Positions 51,727 to 60,540 of a stretch of 64,000 nucleotides of DNA are shown one piece after another (position 1 is the first letter of the stretch; each line of letters opens with the position of its first letter). Made by a program: the position numbers and the translations under genes. Source of the DNA: Pseudomonas sp. JM0905a (GTDB taxonomy: Bacteria > Pseudomonadota > Gammaproteobacteria > Pseudomonadales > Pseudomonadaceae); the NCBI RefSeq assembly GCF_014700075.1, contig NZ_JACXBU010000009.1, positions 62,001 to 126,000 on the forward strand, read 5' to 3'. The notes under the pieces are model-generated. The model was not told where the DNA came from. It saw only the letters and a list, made by a program, of their open reading frames with translations, and did not search any database.

Positions 51727-54108
51727 TTAGTTCCCAGGCACCAGTTTCAGCGTCTCCTGGCTATTGGCCTTCACCTCATCCTCGGCAAAGTGCATCGGCA
51801 CGTATTCGCCGCGTATGTAGGCCTCGGCCTGGTCCTTGTAGTGACGGTCGAAGGGCACGCCGCTCTGGCCGACCGGGTTGATACCGAGGGCGTGTTCCGC
51901 GTCGGCCATGTCCACCAGTCGGCGTGTCGAGGGGCCGTGGAACACTTCCCAGGGCGCCGGACCGACGCGGTGGGACAGGTTGTTGGGCACTTCGTGGCCA
52001 CCTGGTGCGGCGAAGGGGCCGACGTTGAACAGCAGGTTCAGTGGCTTCTGCTGGCCCAGCGGATGACTGTGGGTCAGGGTATGGCCATTGCCCCACTGCC
52101 ATTTGGAGCTGTCCTCACCGAAGGTCTTCTTCAGGTGCGCCAGGCTGGCCTGCCAGGCGGCCTTGACCACTTCCGCGCGGCCTTCCTTCTGCGGCGTCTG
52201 GCGTACATCCCACCAGGGCGAGGCCGGGTCATTGGTCAGGCGCGGCAGGGCGGCGTCGAGGATGCGCGTTTGCAGCAGGCTGTCGAAGAACGCATCGCCC
52301 AGTTCGTCGCGCATCATCGCGTTGGCCAGTTCGAAGGTGAGCTGGTTGAACAGGGTGGCCGCGGTGGACTCCAGCGGATGGTCGCCCGTCCAGCCGGCCA
52401 GTTGCTCCACCAGGGCGCGCTCGGCGTCGTTGGCCGCCGCCGCGCGCAGGTCACCGAGGATCGGCGCGAGCAGGCGCGGGCCATAGCCGGTGGCGGTATC
52501 CAGTTGAAGCGTCTGGCTGTTCTGCACATCCCACTTCACGCCGGGCTGGGCCAGCAACTGGTTCAGGCGCACGCCGCGATCCGGCAGGTTGTAGTAGCCC
52601 GGAATGGCGACGCCCGTGGGCGATAGCGGCTGGTAGTTGGCCGAGACGATGAAGCCGCGCTCGGGGTTTTCCTCGTGGGGGTTGGCGCTGAAGGGCAGGT
52701 AGCCGGGCTTGTCGGCCTCGCCTGTGCTGCCGTCGAGGATGAAGTACGGGTTCACCCCGTCCGGGCGTTGCGGCAGTTTTGCCGACGCCCACCAGCCGAT
52801 GTCGCCGACGGCGTTGGCCCAGATCACGTTGAGGCCGGGAGAATGGATCTTCTCCGCGGCGGCGCGGGCCTTGTCCAGGCTGTCGGCGCGGTTGAGCTGG
52901 TAGAAGGCGTCGAGGATGGGGTTTTCGGTTTCCAGGAAGGCCCACCACATGGCGATCGGCGTCTTGCCGACGGCCACGCCCAGGGCGTCGTTGATGATGG
53001 GGCCGTGGGGCGAGCGGCGCAGGGTCAGCTTCACCGGTTCGCCGTCCTTGACCTGGATGGTTTCCTCGCGGCTTTCCAGGTTCACCCACTGGCCCTGGTA
53101 CCAGACCTGGTTCGGGTTGTCCGGATTGCTCTTCTCGGCGATCAGGTCGAGGTCGTCGTTCTGGAACATGGTCAGGCTCCAGGCGAACTGGCGGTTGTGC
53201 CCGAGGGACGCGACCGGGTTCAGGGCCTGGTGGTGGCCGTAGAGTTCGAAGCCCGGATAGCTCAGCTGCGCCTCGTACCACACCGCGGGCACGGCGAAGC
53301 GGATATGCGGGTCGCCGGCCAGCAGCGGCTTGCCGCTGGCGGTGCGACTGCCGGATACCGCCCAGGCGTTGCTGCCCTCGAACTGCGGCAGACCGGCTTC
53401 GACCAGGGCCTGCTGGCTGAGATGCGCGAGGCTGTTGAGGTCCTGCCAATCGCCCTTGGCCAACGGCTGGCCGATCACCCCTTCGGGGTGCCAGTCGAGA
53501 TCGAAGGCCTTGAGGTAATCGGCGCCTAGTTCGTCGCGCACGTAGGTGATGGCCGGCTCGGTGCGGAATGCGGCGGCGAAGCTGTAGGCCATGTAGCCGG
53601 CGACGGAAAGAGTGTCGGCGACCGTGAAGGGGCGTTTCTCGATGCCCAGCAGGTCGAATTCCACCGGCGCCGGGCGGCTGTCCTGGTACTGGTTGATGCC
53701 GTCGAGATAGGCCTGCAGAGCTTTGGTCGCCGGGCTGTTCTGGTCCATCTTGCGGGCGTATTCGTCGGCGTGGGCGCGAATCCCCAGGGTGCGGAACAGG
53801 CGGTCGGTGTCCACCAGGCGGGCGCCGAGGACTTCGGCCAGTTCGCCACGGGCGAGGCGGCGCAGCATTTCCATCTGGAACAGGCGGTCCTGGGCATGCA
53901 CGAAGCCCAGGGCGCGATACATGTCGGCTTCGTTGGCGGCCTGGATGTGCGGCACGCCGCGTTCGTCGTAGCGGACGGTTACCGGGGCCTGGAGATGGGC
54001 CAGGGAAAGTTCGCCGTCACGCAGGGGCTTCTTGCTCTCGCTGTACCAGATGGCGCCGCCGGCGGCCGCTGCGATGACGACGGCCAGGACAGTCAGGGTG
54101 CGTTTCAT
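51727..54108 (-). CDS. Penicillin-acylase-family N-terminal nucleophile hydrolase (AHL acylase HacB-like)
   Basis: A 793-residue periplasmic Ntn-hydrolase precursor of the penicillin G acylase family. A hydrophobic leader (TLTVLAVVIAAAAGGA) is followed by the alpha subunit, a spacer, and the beta subunit that begins at the catalytic Ser246 (EGSNAWAVSGSRTASGKPLLAGDPH in outline: cut between G245 and S246). Length and place next to an AraC gene match P. aeruginosa HacB, which cleaves N-acyl-homoserine lactones. Other amides are possible substrates. It is divergent from the AraC gene. Confidence 0.88.
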   Translation of the reverse strand: MKRTLTVLAVVIAAAAGGAIWYSESKKPLRDGELSLAHLQAPVTVRYDERGVPHIQAANEADMYRALGFVHAQDRLFQMEMLRRLARGELAEVLGARLVDTDRLFRTLGIRAHADEYARKMDQNSPATKALQAYLDGINQYQDSRPAPVEFDLLGIEKRPFTVADTLSVAGYMAYSFAAAFRTEPAITYVRDELGADYLKAFDLDWHPEGVIGQPLAKGDWQDLNSLAHLSQQALVEAGLPQFEGSNAWAVSGSRTASGKPLLAGDPHIRFAVPAVWYEAQLSYPGFELYGHHQALNPVASLGHNRQFAWSLTMFQNDDLDLIAEKSNPDNPNQVWYQGQWVNLESREETIQVKDGEPVKLTLRRSPHGPIINDALGVAVGKTPIAMWWAFLETENPILDAFYQLNRADSLDKARAAAEKIHSPGLNVIWANAVGDIGWWASAKLPQRPDGVNPYFILDGSTGEADKPGYLPFSANPHEENPERGFIVSANYQPLSPTGVAIPGYYNLPDRGVRLNQLLAQPGVKWDVQNSQTLQLDTATGYGPRLLAPILGDLRAAAANDAERALVEQLAGWTGDHPLESTAATLFNQLTFELANAMMRDELGDAFFDSLLQTRILDAALPRLTNDPASPWWDVRQTPQKEGRAEVVKAAWQASLAHLKKTFGEDSSKWQWGNGHTLTHSHPLGQQKPLNLLFNVGPFAAPGGHEVPNNLSHRVGPAPWEVFHGPSTRRLVDMADAEHALGINPVGQSGVPFDRHYKDQAEAYIRGEYVPMHFAEDEVKANSQETLKLVPGN

Positions 54109-54166
54109 GCACGGAAATCCTTGTTGTTATGGTCGCGGCATTCTCCCCAAGCGGAACCTGGCGGGC

Positions 54167-54205
54167 ATTGACCAAAGGCGCGCGAGCTGAAAGTCTTCGG
54201 TCAAT
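54167..54205. promoter_or_regulatory. Inverted repeat between acylase and AraC genes
   Basis: ATTGACC (54167-54173) and GGTCAAT (54199-54205) form a 7-bp perfect inverted repeat with 25 bp between them, just ahead of the AraC-type start. It could be an autoregulatory site. Confidence 0.4.
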
Positions 54206-54219
54206 TCCGAGGAGTCGCT

Positions 54220-55260
54220 ATGTCCACCGTTGAACCCGATGCCTCCAGCTTCGCCCCGCTGACTCATTCGGCCACGCTACGTCGTCTGCTCTATGAGGCG
54301 CTGGCCGAGCTGGGTCTCAATCCGGGGCGGGTCTACCTCGGCGTGAACCAGCACCGCCGACCGGGGTTGCCGCCGGTGGACGGTCGCCTGCGGCATGACG
54401 ATGCGCCGCAGTTCTGGCTGGCCGCCGACTCGCTGGTCGGCGACCCCGACATCGGATTGCACCTGGGTGAGGTCATGAAGCCGCGTCTGCTCGATGTGGT
54501 GGGTTACCTGCTGCTGGCCAGTCGTGACCTGGACGAGGCCCTGGCGAGCTTCCTGCGTTTCCAGCACATCCTCTCCGGCGGCTTCGTTGCGCAGCTACGG
54601 ACCGAAGGCGCGCAGGCCCGGCTGGTGATCGACCTCAACTACCTGGGGTTCTCGTCCCTGCGCCAGCAGATGGAGTGCCTGGCGCTGCTGTTCACCAAGC
54701 TGCTGGGCTTCATCACCGATGGCGAGTTCCGTCTGGAAGGCGTGCAGTTTCGCCATTCCCGGCCGGCACGGGTCAGCGAGCATCAGCGGCTGTTCGGCCT
54801 GCTGCCGGAATTCGGCTGCGAGCACGACGCACTGCTGTTCCCGGCGTCCCTGCTGAGACGCCCGTCGCGCACCGCCAATCCCGAGCTGCACCAGTTGCTC
54901 TGGCGGCATGCCGAGGCGCAACTGGAGGCGCTGGCGGGCAATGACCTGCTCAACCGCCTGCGCTACTTGCTGGGCGTGCGCCTCGGCCAGGCGGACTGCT
55001 CGCTGGAGGCCTGTGCGGCGGAACTGGGCTTTGGCGCGGGCGGTTTGCAGCGCGCCCTGGCGGAGCAGGGCAGCACCCTGCGCGGGGTGCGTGAGTCGGT
55101 GCAGCAGCAGCGTGCGGTGGAGCTGCTGCGGGAGGGCAAGGCGATGCGCGAAGTGGCGCGAGCCTGCGGATTCTCCGAACTGTCGCCGTTCTACCGCGCC
55201 TTTCGTCGGTGGTACGGCATGCCGCCAGAGGCTTACAGGGCGCGGCTGAACGCGGTCTAG
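54220..55260 (+). CDS. AraC family transcriptional regulator
   Basis: A 346-residue regulator with an N-terminal Arabinose_bd-type ligand domain (GDPDIGLHLGEVMKPRLLDVVGYL-like text at about 75-110) and a C-terminal AraC DNA-binding domain with two helix-turn-helix units from about residue 262 (SLEACAAELGFGAGGLQRAL and MREVARACGFSELSPFYRAF). It is of the OruR/ArgR-like subgroup by architecture. Divergent from the acylase gene, which it may control. Its end overlaps the convergent DUF6436 gene by 4 bp. Confidence 0.92.
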   Translation: MSTVEPDASSFAPLTHSATLRRLLYEALAELGLNPGRVYLGVNQHRRPGLPPVDGRLRHDDAPQFWLAADSLVGDPDIGLHLGEVMKPRLLDVVGYLLLASRDLDEALASFLRFQHILSGGFVAQLRTEGAQARLVIDLNYLGFSSLRQQMECLALLFTKLLGFITDGEFRLEGVQFRHSRPARVSEHQRLFGLLPEFGCEHDALLFPASLLRRPSRTANPELHQLLWRHAEAQLEALAGNDLLNRLRYLLGVRLGQADCSLEACAAELGFGAGGLQRALAEQGSTLRGVRESVQQQRAVELLREGKAMREVARACGFSELSPFYRAFRRWYGMPPEAYRARLNAV

Positions 55261-55832
55261 GACGGCTCGCGCCAGGCGCAGAAACAGCCAGCCGCCAGGG
55301 TGCTGCTGGCGCTCACCGGGCGGTTGTCGATCAAGGCTTCGAGGATGGGTTCGATGAAGCTGTTGGCCGAATTGCACACCGCGCCTTCACTGTAGGGGCC
55401 GAAGTAGGCCAGACGGCCTTCGCGGTCCCAGATACCCACGGCGGGCACCGCCGGCAACTGTTCGGCGCCAGGCACCTCGGCCAGTGGTTGCAGGGCTTCC
55501 AGACCCGGTGGCAGCTGTCCCTTGCTGCCCGGCTTCTGCAAGGCATGGAAGGTCACGCCCTGGGGCGCGAAACGCTGGACCAGTTCGGCCAGGTGCTGCT
55601 GGTTGCCGGCATTGCACGGGCAGGCCGGGTCCCAGAAGTGCACCAGGCGGATCGGTCCCGGCCCGGCGAGTTCGGCCGGCAGGCGCAGCTGTTCGCCGGA
55701 GAACACCGTGGCCTGGGTGTTGAAGGGGCGGACGTAGCGCGACTCGTACCAGCGCAGGGCCAGCAGGATGGCGCCGACGCAGGCGAGGAGGGCGAGGCTG
55801 GTGATCAGGGTCTTGGGCTTGAATGCACGCAT
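55257..55832 (-). CDS. DUF6436-like thioredoxin-fold membrane-anchored protein
   Basis: A 191-residue protein with an N-terminal membrane anchor (about 7-25). The body resembles a thioredoxin fold: VHFWDPACPCNAGNQQHLAELV places a CPC pair where thioredoxins have CxxC, which would not act as a standard disulfide active site. PAVGIWDREGRLAYFGPYSEG follows as the cis-Pro/beta part. Similar proteins are listed as DUF6436. Periplasmic side is inferred. Confidence 0.8.
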   Translation of the reverse strand: MRAFKPKTLITSLALLACVGAILLALRWYESRYVRPFNTQATVFSGEQLRLPAELAGPGPIRLVHFWDPACPCNAGNQQHLAELVQRFAPQGVTFHALQKPGSKGQLPPGLEALQPLAEVPGAEQLPAVPAVGIWDREGRLAYFGPYSEGAVCNSANSFIEPILEALIDNRPVSASSTLAAGCFCAWREPS

Positions 55833-55953
55833 GGATATGGGCCTGTGCGGGGGCGCGTAGCTTGCCACGTCGCGCCGGGCAGCAGAATATCGGCAGCCGG
55901 CCAGGACCCCAGGCGGTCCTGTGGATAGCGTTGCTTCATTCAGGGAAAGCCCG

Positions 55954-56895
55954 ATGTCAGACCCGTTCCAGCCCGATCTCCTGCGTCCGCTGCTGCGACC
56001 CTTGGCCGCAGGCGCCGCCGACCTGCGGCAGACCCAGAGCTATCGCGCGTTCTACCGGCTGGACTTCGCCTCTCGCCATCCGGGCGTGCAGGCGCGCCTG
56101 GGCTGTGTCGAGGCGGCCGGGTATTCGCTGGTCACCCAGCTCTGGCTGCCGCCCGAACCGCGCGCCAGTCTGGTGATGCTGCACGGCTACTACGACCACA
56201 TGGGCCTCTATGGCCATCTGGTGGAATGGGCGTTGGGCATGGGGTTCGCGGTGATCGCCTGCGACCTGCCTGGCCATGGGCTGTCCAGCGGCGCGCGGGC
56301 CAGCATCGGTGACTTCGCCGAGTACCAGGCCACACTCCAGGCCCTGCTGGGTGAGGCCGCTGCCCTGAACCTGCCGCAACCCTGGCACCTGGCCGGGCAG
56401 AGCACCGGCGGCGCCATCCTGCTGGACTACCTGCTGACTGGCACGCCGCGTCCGGAACTGGGTGAGACCCTGCTGTTCGCTCCCTTAGTGCGTCCACGCG
56501 CCTGGGGTTGGTCGAAGTTCAGCTACCAGTTGATGCGGCACTTCGTCGAAAGCATTCCACGGCGCTTCAGCGTCAACTCCAGCGATGCCGAGTTCATCGA
56601 GTTCGTCCATCACAAGGACCCGCTGCAACCGCAGACTCTGCCCACCGCCTGGGTCGGCGCGCTGGCGCGCTGGGTGCCGCACATCGAGCGGGCGCAACGC
56701 AGTTCGCGTCGGCCGCTGGTGATCCAGGGCGACGGCGACATGACGGTGGACTGGCGGCACAACCTCAGGGTGCTGGCGGAGAAGTTCGACCGGCCGGAGG
56801 TGCTGATGCTGGAAGGGGCCGGCCACCATCTGGTGAACGAGGCGCCGGCCTATCGGGAGCGGTACTTTGACTTCTTGCGCGAGCGACTGGGCTGA
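55954..56895 (+). CDS. Alpha/beta hydrolase, lysophospholipase/monoacylglycerol lipase-like
   Basis: A 313-residue serine hydrolase. HGYYDHMGLYGHLVEW and DLPGHGLSSG precede the nucleophile elbow GQSTGG; the acid is in IQGDGDMTVDW and the histidine in EGAGHHLVNE. No signal peptide, so cytoplasmic. Start 55954 (MSDPFQPD) follows GGAAAG; an ATG at 55921 is also in frame. Convergent with the DUF2059-like gene. Confidence 0.88.
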   Translation: MSDPFQPDLLRPLLRPLAAGAADLRQTQSYRAFYRLDFASRHPGVQARLGCVEAAGYSLVTQLWLPPEPRASLVMLHGYYDHMGLYGHLVEWALGMGFAVIACDLPGHGLSSGARASIGDFAEYQATLQALLGEAAALNLPQPWHLAGQSTGGAILLDYLLTGTPRPELGETLLFAPLVRPRAWGWSKFSYQLMRHFVESIPRRFSVNSSDAEFIEFVHHKDPLQPQTLPTAWVGALARWVPHIERAQRSSRRPLVIQGDGDMTVDWRHNLRVLAEKFDRPEVLMLEGAGHHLVNEAPAYRERYFDFLRERLG

Positions 56896-56907
56896 CGCCG
56901 CAGCCAC

Positions 56908-56973
56908 GTAGGATGGGTCGGGCGGCGCTCCGCGAGCGGAGCGATACCCATGCTGTCTTTCGCTGGGTATCGC
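56908..56973. repeat. REP-like hairpins in the convergent gap
   Basis: The 111-bp gap holds GTAGGATGGGT (56908-56918), an 8-bp stem CGCTCCGC (56926-56933 with 56936-56943) and a 10-bp stem GCGATACCCA (56941-56950 with 56964-56973). The GTAGGNTGG word resembles the second repeat type at 36.3-36.5 kb. Confidence 0.65.
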
Positions 56974-57006
56974 AGGCTCTACGCGGCGCCCACTCTGCGA
57001 GGTGGT

Positions 57007-57762
57007 TCAGAGCCCCTGCTGGGCCGAGGCGTCCTGGCCTACGGCCAGGCCTGCGCGCACGGCGGCCAGGGCGGCCTGGTAATAGGCCTTGCCTTCCGCG
57101 GATTCGGCGAAGGTGACGAACTCTTCCAGCTCCGGATCGGACAGGTCGCGGTAGACGTAGAGCAGGGTGTTATCCAGATCGTTGCCGATCTGCTCCATCA
57201 GCCGCTGACGCTGGCCGTCGATCATCCCTTGTGCCTGGCCGCCGCCGAGCAGGCCGGGGAGCATCTGGCTCAGGCTGTCGGCCGCGACACCGGCCAGGGC
57301 GAGGCTGACTTCCGCGCCGGCTTCACGGGCCGGCAAGGCCTGGGCAAGGTGGCCGATCAGCAGGCGGCGGGTGGCTTCAGCCTCGATGCGCGGCAGTCCG
57401 CTGGCGTGCTTGGCCAGCTGGTCGCGGCGGGTGGCCAGGGTTTCAGCGGCGATGATCTTCTTGCCCAGCGGCGACTGGAAGAAGGCCAGCGCCGGACGCG
57501 GGTCCTGAAGCTGATTACGCAGCGCGACCTGGGCGCGCTGGTCGATGGCCTGGGGCTGGAAGCGGCGATTGCTGTTGTCCACCAGGGCCTGGTAGACCGC
57601 TGGCGGCAGGGTTTTCTGGTAGCGCTGCTGGGCCGCCGTGAGGGCGTCGTTGAAGTGCGCGCGCTGCTCCGGCCAGCCGGCTGCCTGGTAGAGGTTGGCG
57701 TGGTCGTCGGCCAGGGCGGGCAAACCGAAGAGGAGAAGGGTGACGGCGAAGAGCAGGCGCAT
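57007..57762 (-). CDS. Exported DUF2059-like helical protein
   Basis: A 251-residue exported protein with a signal peptide (MRLLFAVTLLLFGLPALA, cleaved near residue 18). It consists of two similar halves of helices. The final stretch DLSDPELEEFVTFAESAEGKAYYQAALAAV is typical of DUF2059-type proteins, where it describes a TM-free four-helix repeat; a matching FQSPLGKKI motif occurs in the first half. Function unknown. Confidence 0.78.
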   Translation of the reverse strand: MRLLFAVTLLLFGLPALADDHANLYQAAGWPEQRAHFNDALTAAQQRYQKTLPPAVYQALVDNSNRRFQPQAIDQRAQVALRNQLQDPRPALAFFQSPLGKKIIAAETLATRRDQLAKHASGLPRIEAEATRRLLIGHLAQALPAREAGAEVSLALAGVAADSLSQMLPGLLGGGQAQGMIDGQRQRLMEQIGNDLDNTLLYVYRDLSDPELEEFVTFAESAEGKAYYQAALAAVRAGLAVGQDASAQQGL

Positions 57763-57968
57763 GGAGTCTCCTTGATGACGCAGTCCGCAGTTCGTATCGG
57801 ACCCACGCTAACGGCATCGGTTCGGCAGGGAAGGCGGTGGCGGCGGGCGGGCAGTGCGGGATTGAGCGTGCGGCTATTCTCAGCGGACTCGGGCTTTATT
57901 GTCGAGGTGTCGGAAACTGCCGCAAGTCATGTAGGCGATTTCCTGGCCGCTGGTAGAATGCCGCCATC

Positions 57969-58586
57969 ATGACCCCATCTCCCGAATCCCCGCTGACTGC
58001 CCTGATCGTCGACGACCTGGCCAACCAGGGCTGGTCCCATCAGCGCCTGGCGCTACCCGCCGAACTTACCGCCAACCTCGCTGAAGAGTGCCGCGTGCGC
58101 TCCGCCGACGGGAGCCTTGCGCCGGCATCCGTGGGGCGTGGCGAGGGGCAGCAGATTCGTGAGGGGGTGCGGGGCGACCGTATCCACTGGCTGGAGCCTG
58201 GCCAGTCGGCCGCCAGCGATGCCTACCTGGCGCTGATGGATGAATTGCGCCAGCGTCTCAACCTCGAACTCTATCTCGGGCTGGAAGACTTCGAGTGCCA
58301 CTTCGCCCTCTACCCGCCCGGCGCCTTCTACCAGAAGCACCTGGACCGCTTCCGTGACGATGACCGTCGCACGGTGTCGGTTGTGGCGTATCTGAACGCC
58401 CACTGGCAGGCGGAGCAGGGCGGCGCCCTCCGCTTGTACCTGGCCGAGGGCGAGCGGGACGTTCTCCCCGAAGGCGGCAGCCTGGTGGTGTTCCTGTCCG
58501 CCGAATTTCCTCACGAGGTCTTGCCGGCAACCCGTGAACGCATGTCTATCGCCGGCTGGTTCCGCCGGCGGGGTGGCCCGCTCTAG
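57969..58586 (+). CDS. 2-oxoglutarate/Fe(II)-dependent oxygenase
   Basis: A 205-residue prolyl-4-hydroxylase-like oxygenase. The iron ligands H124 and D126 lie in FYQKHLDRF and H182 in EFPHEVL; R191 in RERMSIAGWF would bind 2-oxoglutarate. Such bacterial proteins, close to the EGLN-like PPHD of P. aeruginosa, hydroxylate protein targets such as elongation factor Tu; I infer that possibility from length and motif spacing only. Monocistronic. Confidence 0.9.
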   Translation: MTPSPESPLTALIVDDLANQGWSHQRLALPAELTANLAEECRVRSADGSLAPASVGRGEGQQIREGVRGDRIHWLEPGQSAASDAYLALMDELRQRLNLELYLGLEDFECHFALYPPGAFYQKHLDRFRDDDRRTVSVVAYLNAHWQAEQGGALRLYLAEGERDVLPEGGSLVVFLSAEFPHEVLPATRERMSIAGWFRRRGGPL

Positions 58587-58599
58587 CCCTGCTCCGGGT

Positions 58600-59157
58600 T
58601 CAGTGTCCCCAGACCCGGAAATTTCCCCGCAGGTCGGTGATGTCGCGAATCTCCAGGCTGCCGATGCGGCTCTCGCCGATGTGCATGTCGGCGGCGACGC
58701 GCACGCGGATGCGCTGGGCGGGGATGCCGCTGCCCTGGAGCTGATCGTTGATGGTGGTGAGGTCCGGCAGCTCCAGGCGGACTTGCTGGGTGCCGGTGGC
58801 GTTCTTCACCACATCGACTTTCAAGGTCGGCTGGTCCACGCCGAAAATGGGCAGGGTAAGGCCGAGCTGCGCCGCCCCCAGGGGGAAGCTGCCGCCGGCA
58901 CCGTTGGGACAGTCACCGGGTTTGAGGCAGCCGTTGTCGATGCGCACGTTGCGCAGCGACAGGCTGCCGCCGTCGTCGTTCCAGCTGATGCGGTCGATGC
59001 GCGCCATCACGTCCAGGCGCAGGTTGATCCCGGCCTGGCCGCTGATTTCGCTGAGGGCCTGGTTGTCCAGGGATTCGAGTGCGGCCTGGCCGGTGCCGCT
59101 GAGCAGGGCGGTGCCGCAGGCCAGGGCAAGGCGAAGGTTCTTTGTTGTTCTGGGCAT
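58600..59157 (-). CDS. DUF6160-type exported protein
   Basis: A 185-residue exported protein with a signal peptide (about 1-25) followed at once by the LESLDNQALSEISGQAGINLRLD block, a feature of the DUF6160/FilA-like envelope proteins. The rest is strand-rich with regular amphipathic text (GAAQLGLTLPIFGVDQPTLKVDVV in outline), like an outer-membrane-associated beta protein. Function unknown. Convergent with the oxygenase gene. Confidence 0.78.
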   Translation of the reverse strand: MPRTTKNLRLALACGTALLSGTGQAALESLDNQALSEISGQAGINLRLDVMARIDRISWNDDGGSLSLRNVRIDNGCLKPGDCPNGAGGSFPLGAAQLGLTLPIFGVDQPTLKVDVVKNATGTQQVRLELPDLTTINDQLQGSGIPAQRIRVRVAADMHIGESRIGSLEIRDITDLRGNFRVWGH

Positions 59158-59381
59158 GGCACGCTCCTGTGCGGTTGGCGCGCAGAGTCTGGAGCGCCGA
59201 ACGGGTGGCAGCCAGTGGCGTCGGGCGCTTCCCGCCTAAGGATGGGGAAGTTCGTCGCCTGTCCCTGTGACCGGCTTGGCAGTTGCCCGGTCAAGGCAAT
59301 ACCTTCGATCAGGGCCCGGTTCGCGCCGGTGCCCTAGGTGTTACTCGGGGTGACCACCAAGGAGCCCCTCTGGAGAGGACG

Positions 59382-59873
59382 ATGCAGAAGATTCTGGTCA
59401 GCCGTTGCCTGCTCGGGCAGCGCGTGCGCTATGACGGCGGCGCCCATGGGCCGTTCGGCCTGCTGGAGCGCTGGCAGGCGGAAGGGCGCATCGTGCCGCT
59501 TTGCCCGGAAGTGGCGGGCGGCCTGCCAACTCCGCGCGCGCCAGCGGAGATTGCCGGCGGACGCGGTGCTGCGGTGCTGGACGGTGAATTGCCGGTGCTT
59601 ACCGACGATGGCCAGGACGTGACCGCCGAATTCGTCGCGGGTGCACGCATCGCCCTGGAACTGGTCGCGGTCCACGGCATCCGCATCGCGCTGCTCAAAT
59701 CACGCAGCCCATCCTGCGGCAACCGGGAGAACTACGACGGCACGTTCAGCGGCGTACGCGTCGTGGGTGAGGGCGTGACCGCCGCGGCCCTGCGCCGCGC
59801 CGGTGTCGAGGTGTTCAGCGAAGAGGAGCTGGCCGAGGCGGCTGCGCGTCTGGCCGAGCTGGACGAAGCCTGA
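59382..59873 (+). CDS. DUF523 (YbbK-type) protein
   Basis: A 163-residue soluble protein of the DUF523 family: MQKILVSRCLLGQRVRYDG at the start, CPEVAGGLPTPRAPAEI, and LKSRSPSCGNRENYDGTFSG. The conserved cysteines and SPSCG suggest metal or cofactor binding. Start 59382 follows GAGAGGA. It converges on the short solute-binding protein gene with 3 bp between stops. Confidence 0.9.
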   Translation: MQKILVSRCLLGQRVRYDGGAHGPFGLLERWQAEGRIVPLCPEVAGGLPTPRAPAEIAGGRGAAVLDGELPVLTDDGQDVTAEFVAGARIALELVAVHGIRIALLKSRSPSCGNRENYDGTFSGVRVVGEGVTAAALRRAGVEVFSEEELAEAAARLAELDEA

Positions 59874-59876
59874 GGC

Positions 59877-60413
59877 TCAGCGCGAGCTGGTTGCAGCGGG
59901 CTGGCTGAGATCCTTGCCCAGCCACTGCTCCGAGAGTTCGCCCAGCTTGCCTTCACCGCGCAGCTTGACCAGCGCACGGTTGAGGGTGTCACGAAATGCC
60001 GGGTTGCCCTTCTGGAAGGGAATCGCCATGGGGTGTTCTGCGCCGCTGTCGCCTTCGGCCTCGGCCAAGGGAAAGACGTAGGGCTCGCTGAATTCCAGGG
60101 TGGCCTGCTCCTGACCCGATCCTGCGAGCTGGTCCAGGGCGATGTCGTAGCGGCCGCTCTGCAGGCCTTCGAGCATCTTGCCGTCGTCGTCCACCACGAA
60201 GTCCGCGTCCACGTTCAGTTCCGCCGCCAGTGCACGTCCCAGCTCCACGCCGAAGCCGATCAGCTTGCCGTCCTCGCGGTAGCTGTAAGGCGGATTGTTG
60301 TCTTCGAGGGCGATGCGCAGGCTGCCGCGTTCCCATACGTCATCGAGCAGTTCGGCCTGGGCCAGGGGGCTCAGCAGGGCGAACAGGGCGGGCAGGCAGT
60401 ACAGCAGGCGCAT
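59877..60413 (-). CDS. Shortened family 3 solute-binding protein lacking most of lobe II
   Basis: A 178-residue exported protein with signal peptide (1-20, ending AQA). Residues 28-110 match the N-terminal half of SBP_bac_3 proteins (GSLRIALEDNNPPYSYREDGK, GFGVELGRALAAEL, LQSGRYDIALDQ, EFSEPYVFP). The sequence then jumps after about 15 residues to the C-terminal segment (AIPFQKGNPAFRDTLNRAL, GKLGELSEQWLG). Full-length relatives such as FliY have about 250-266 residues, so roughly 80 residues of lobe II are missing in frame. No permease or ATPase gene is adjacent. It may be a degraded binding protein or a small sensor. Confidence 0.8.
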   Translation of the reverse strand: MRLLYCLPALFALLSPLAQAELLDDVWERGSLRIALEDNNPPYSYREDGKLIGFGVELGRALAAELNVDADFVVDDDGKMLEGLQSGRYDIALDQLAGSGQEQATLEFSEPYVFPLAEAEGDSGAEHPMAIPFQKGNPAFRDTLNRALVKLRGEGKLGELSEQWLGKDLSQPAATSSR

Positions 60414-60540
60414 GGGGGACTTCCTCGTTTCGTTATGGTTTTTCGGCTGGCGTGGGTGTAACGCCTTGCTCGGACAGCAAGTGAACCTATTCGGTTGCAT
60501 GGAGTCTGGTGTCTCGCTCACAAAAACATGGAGATGTGTA

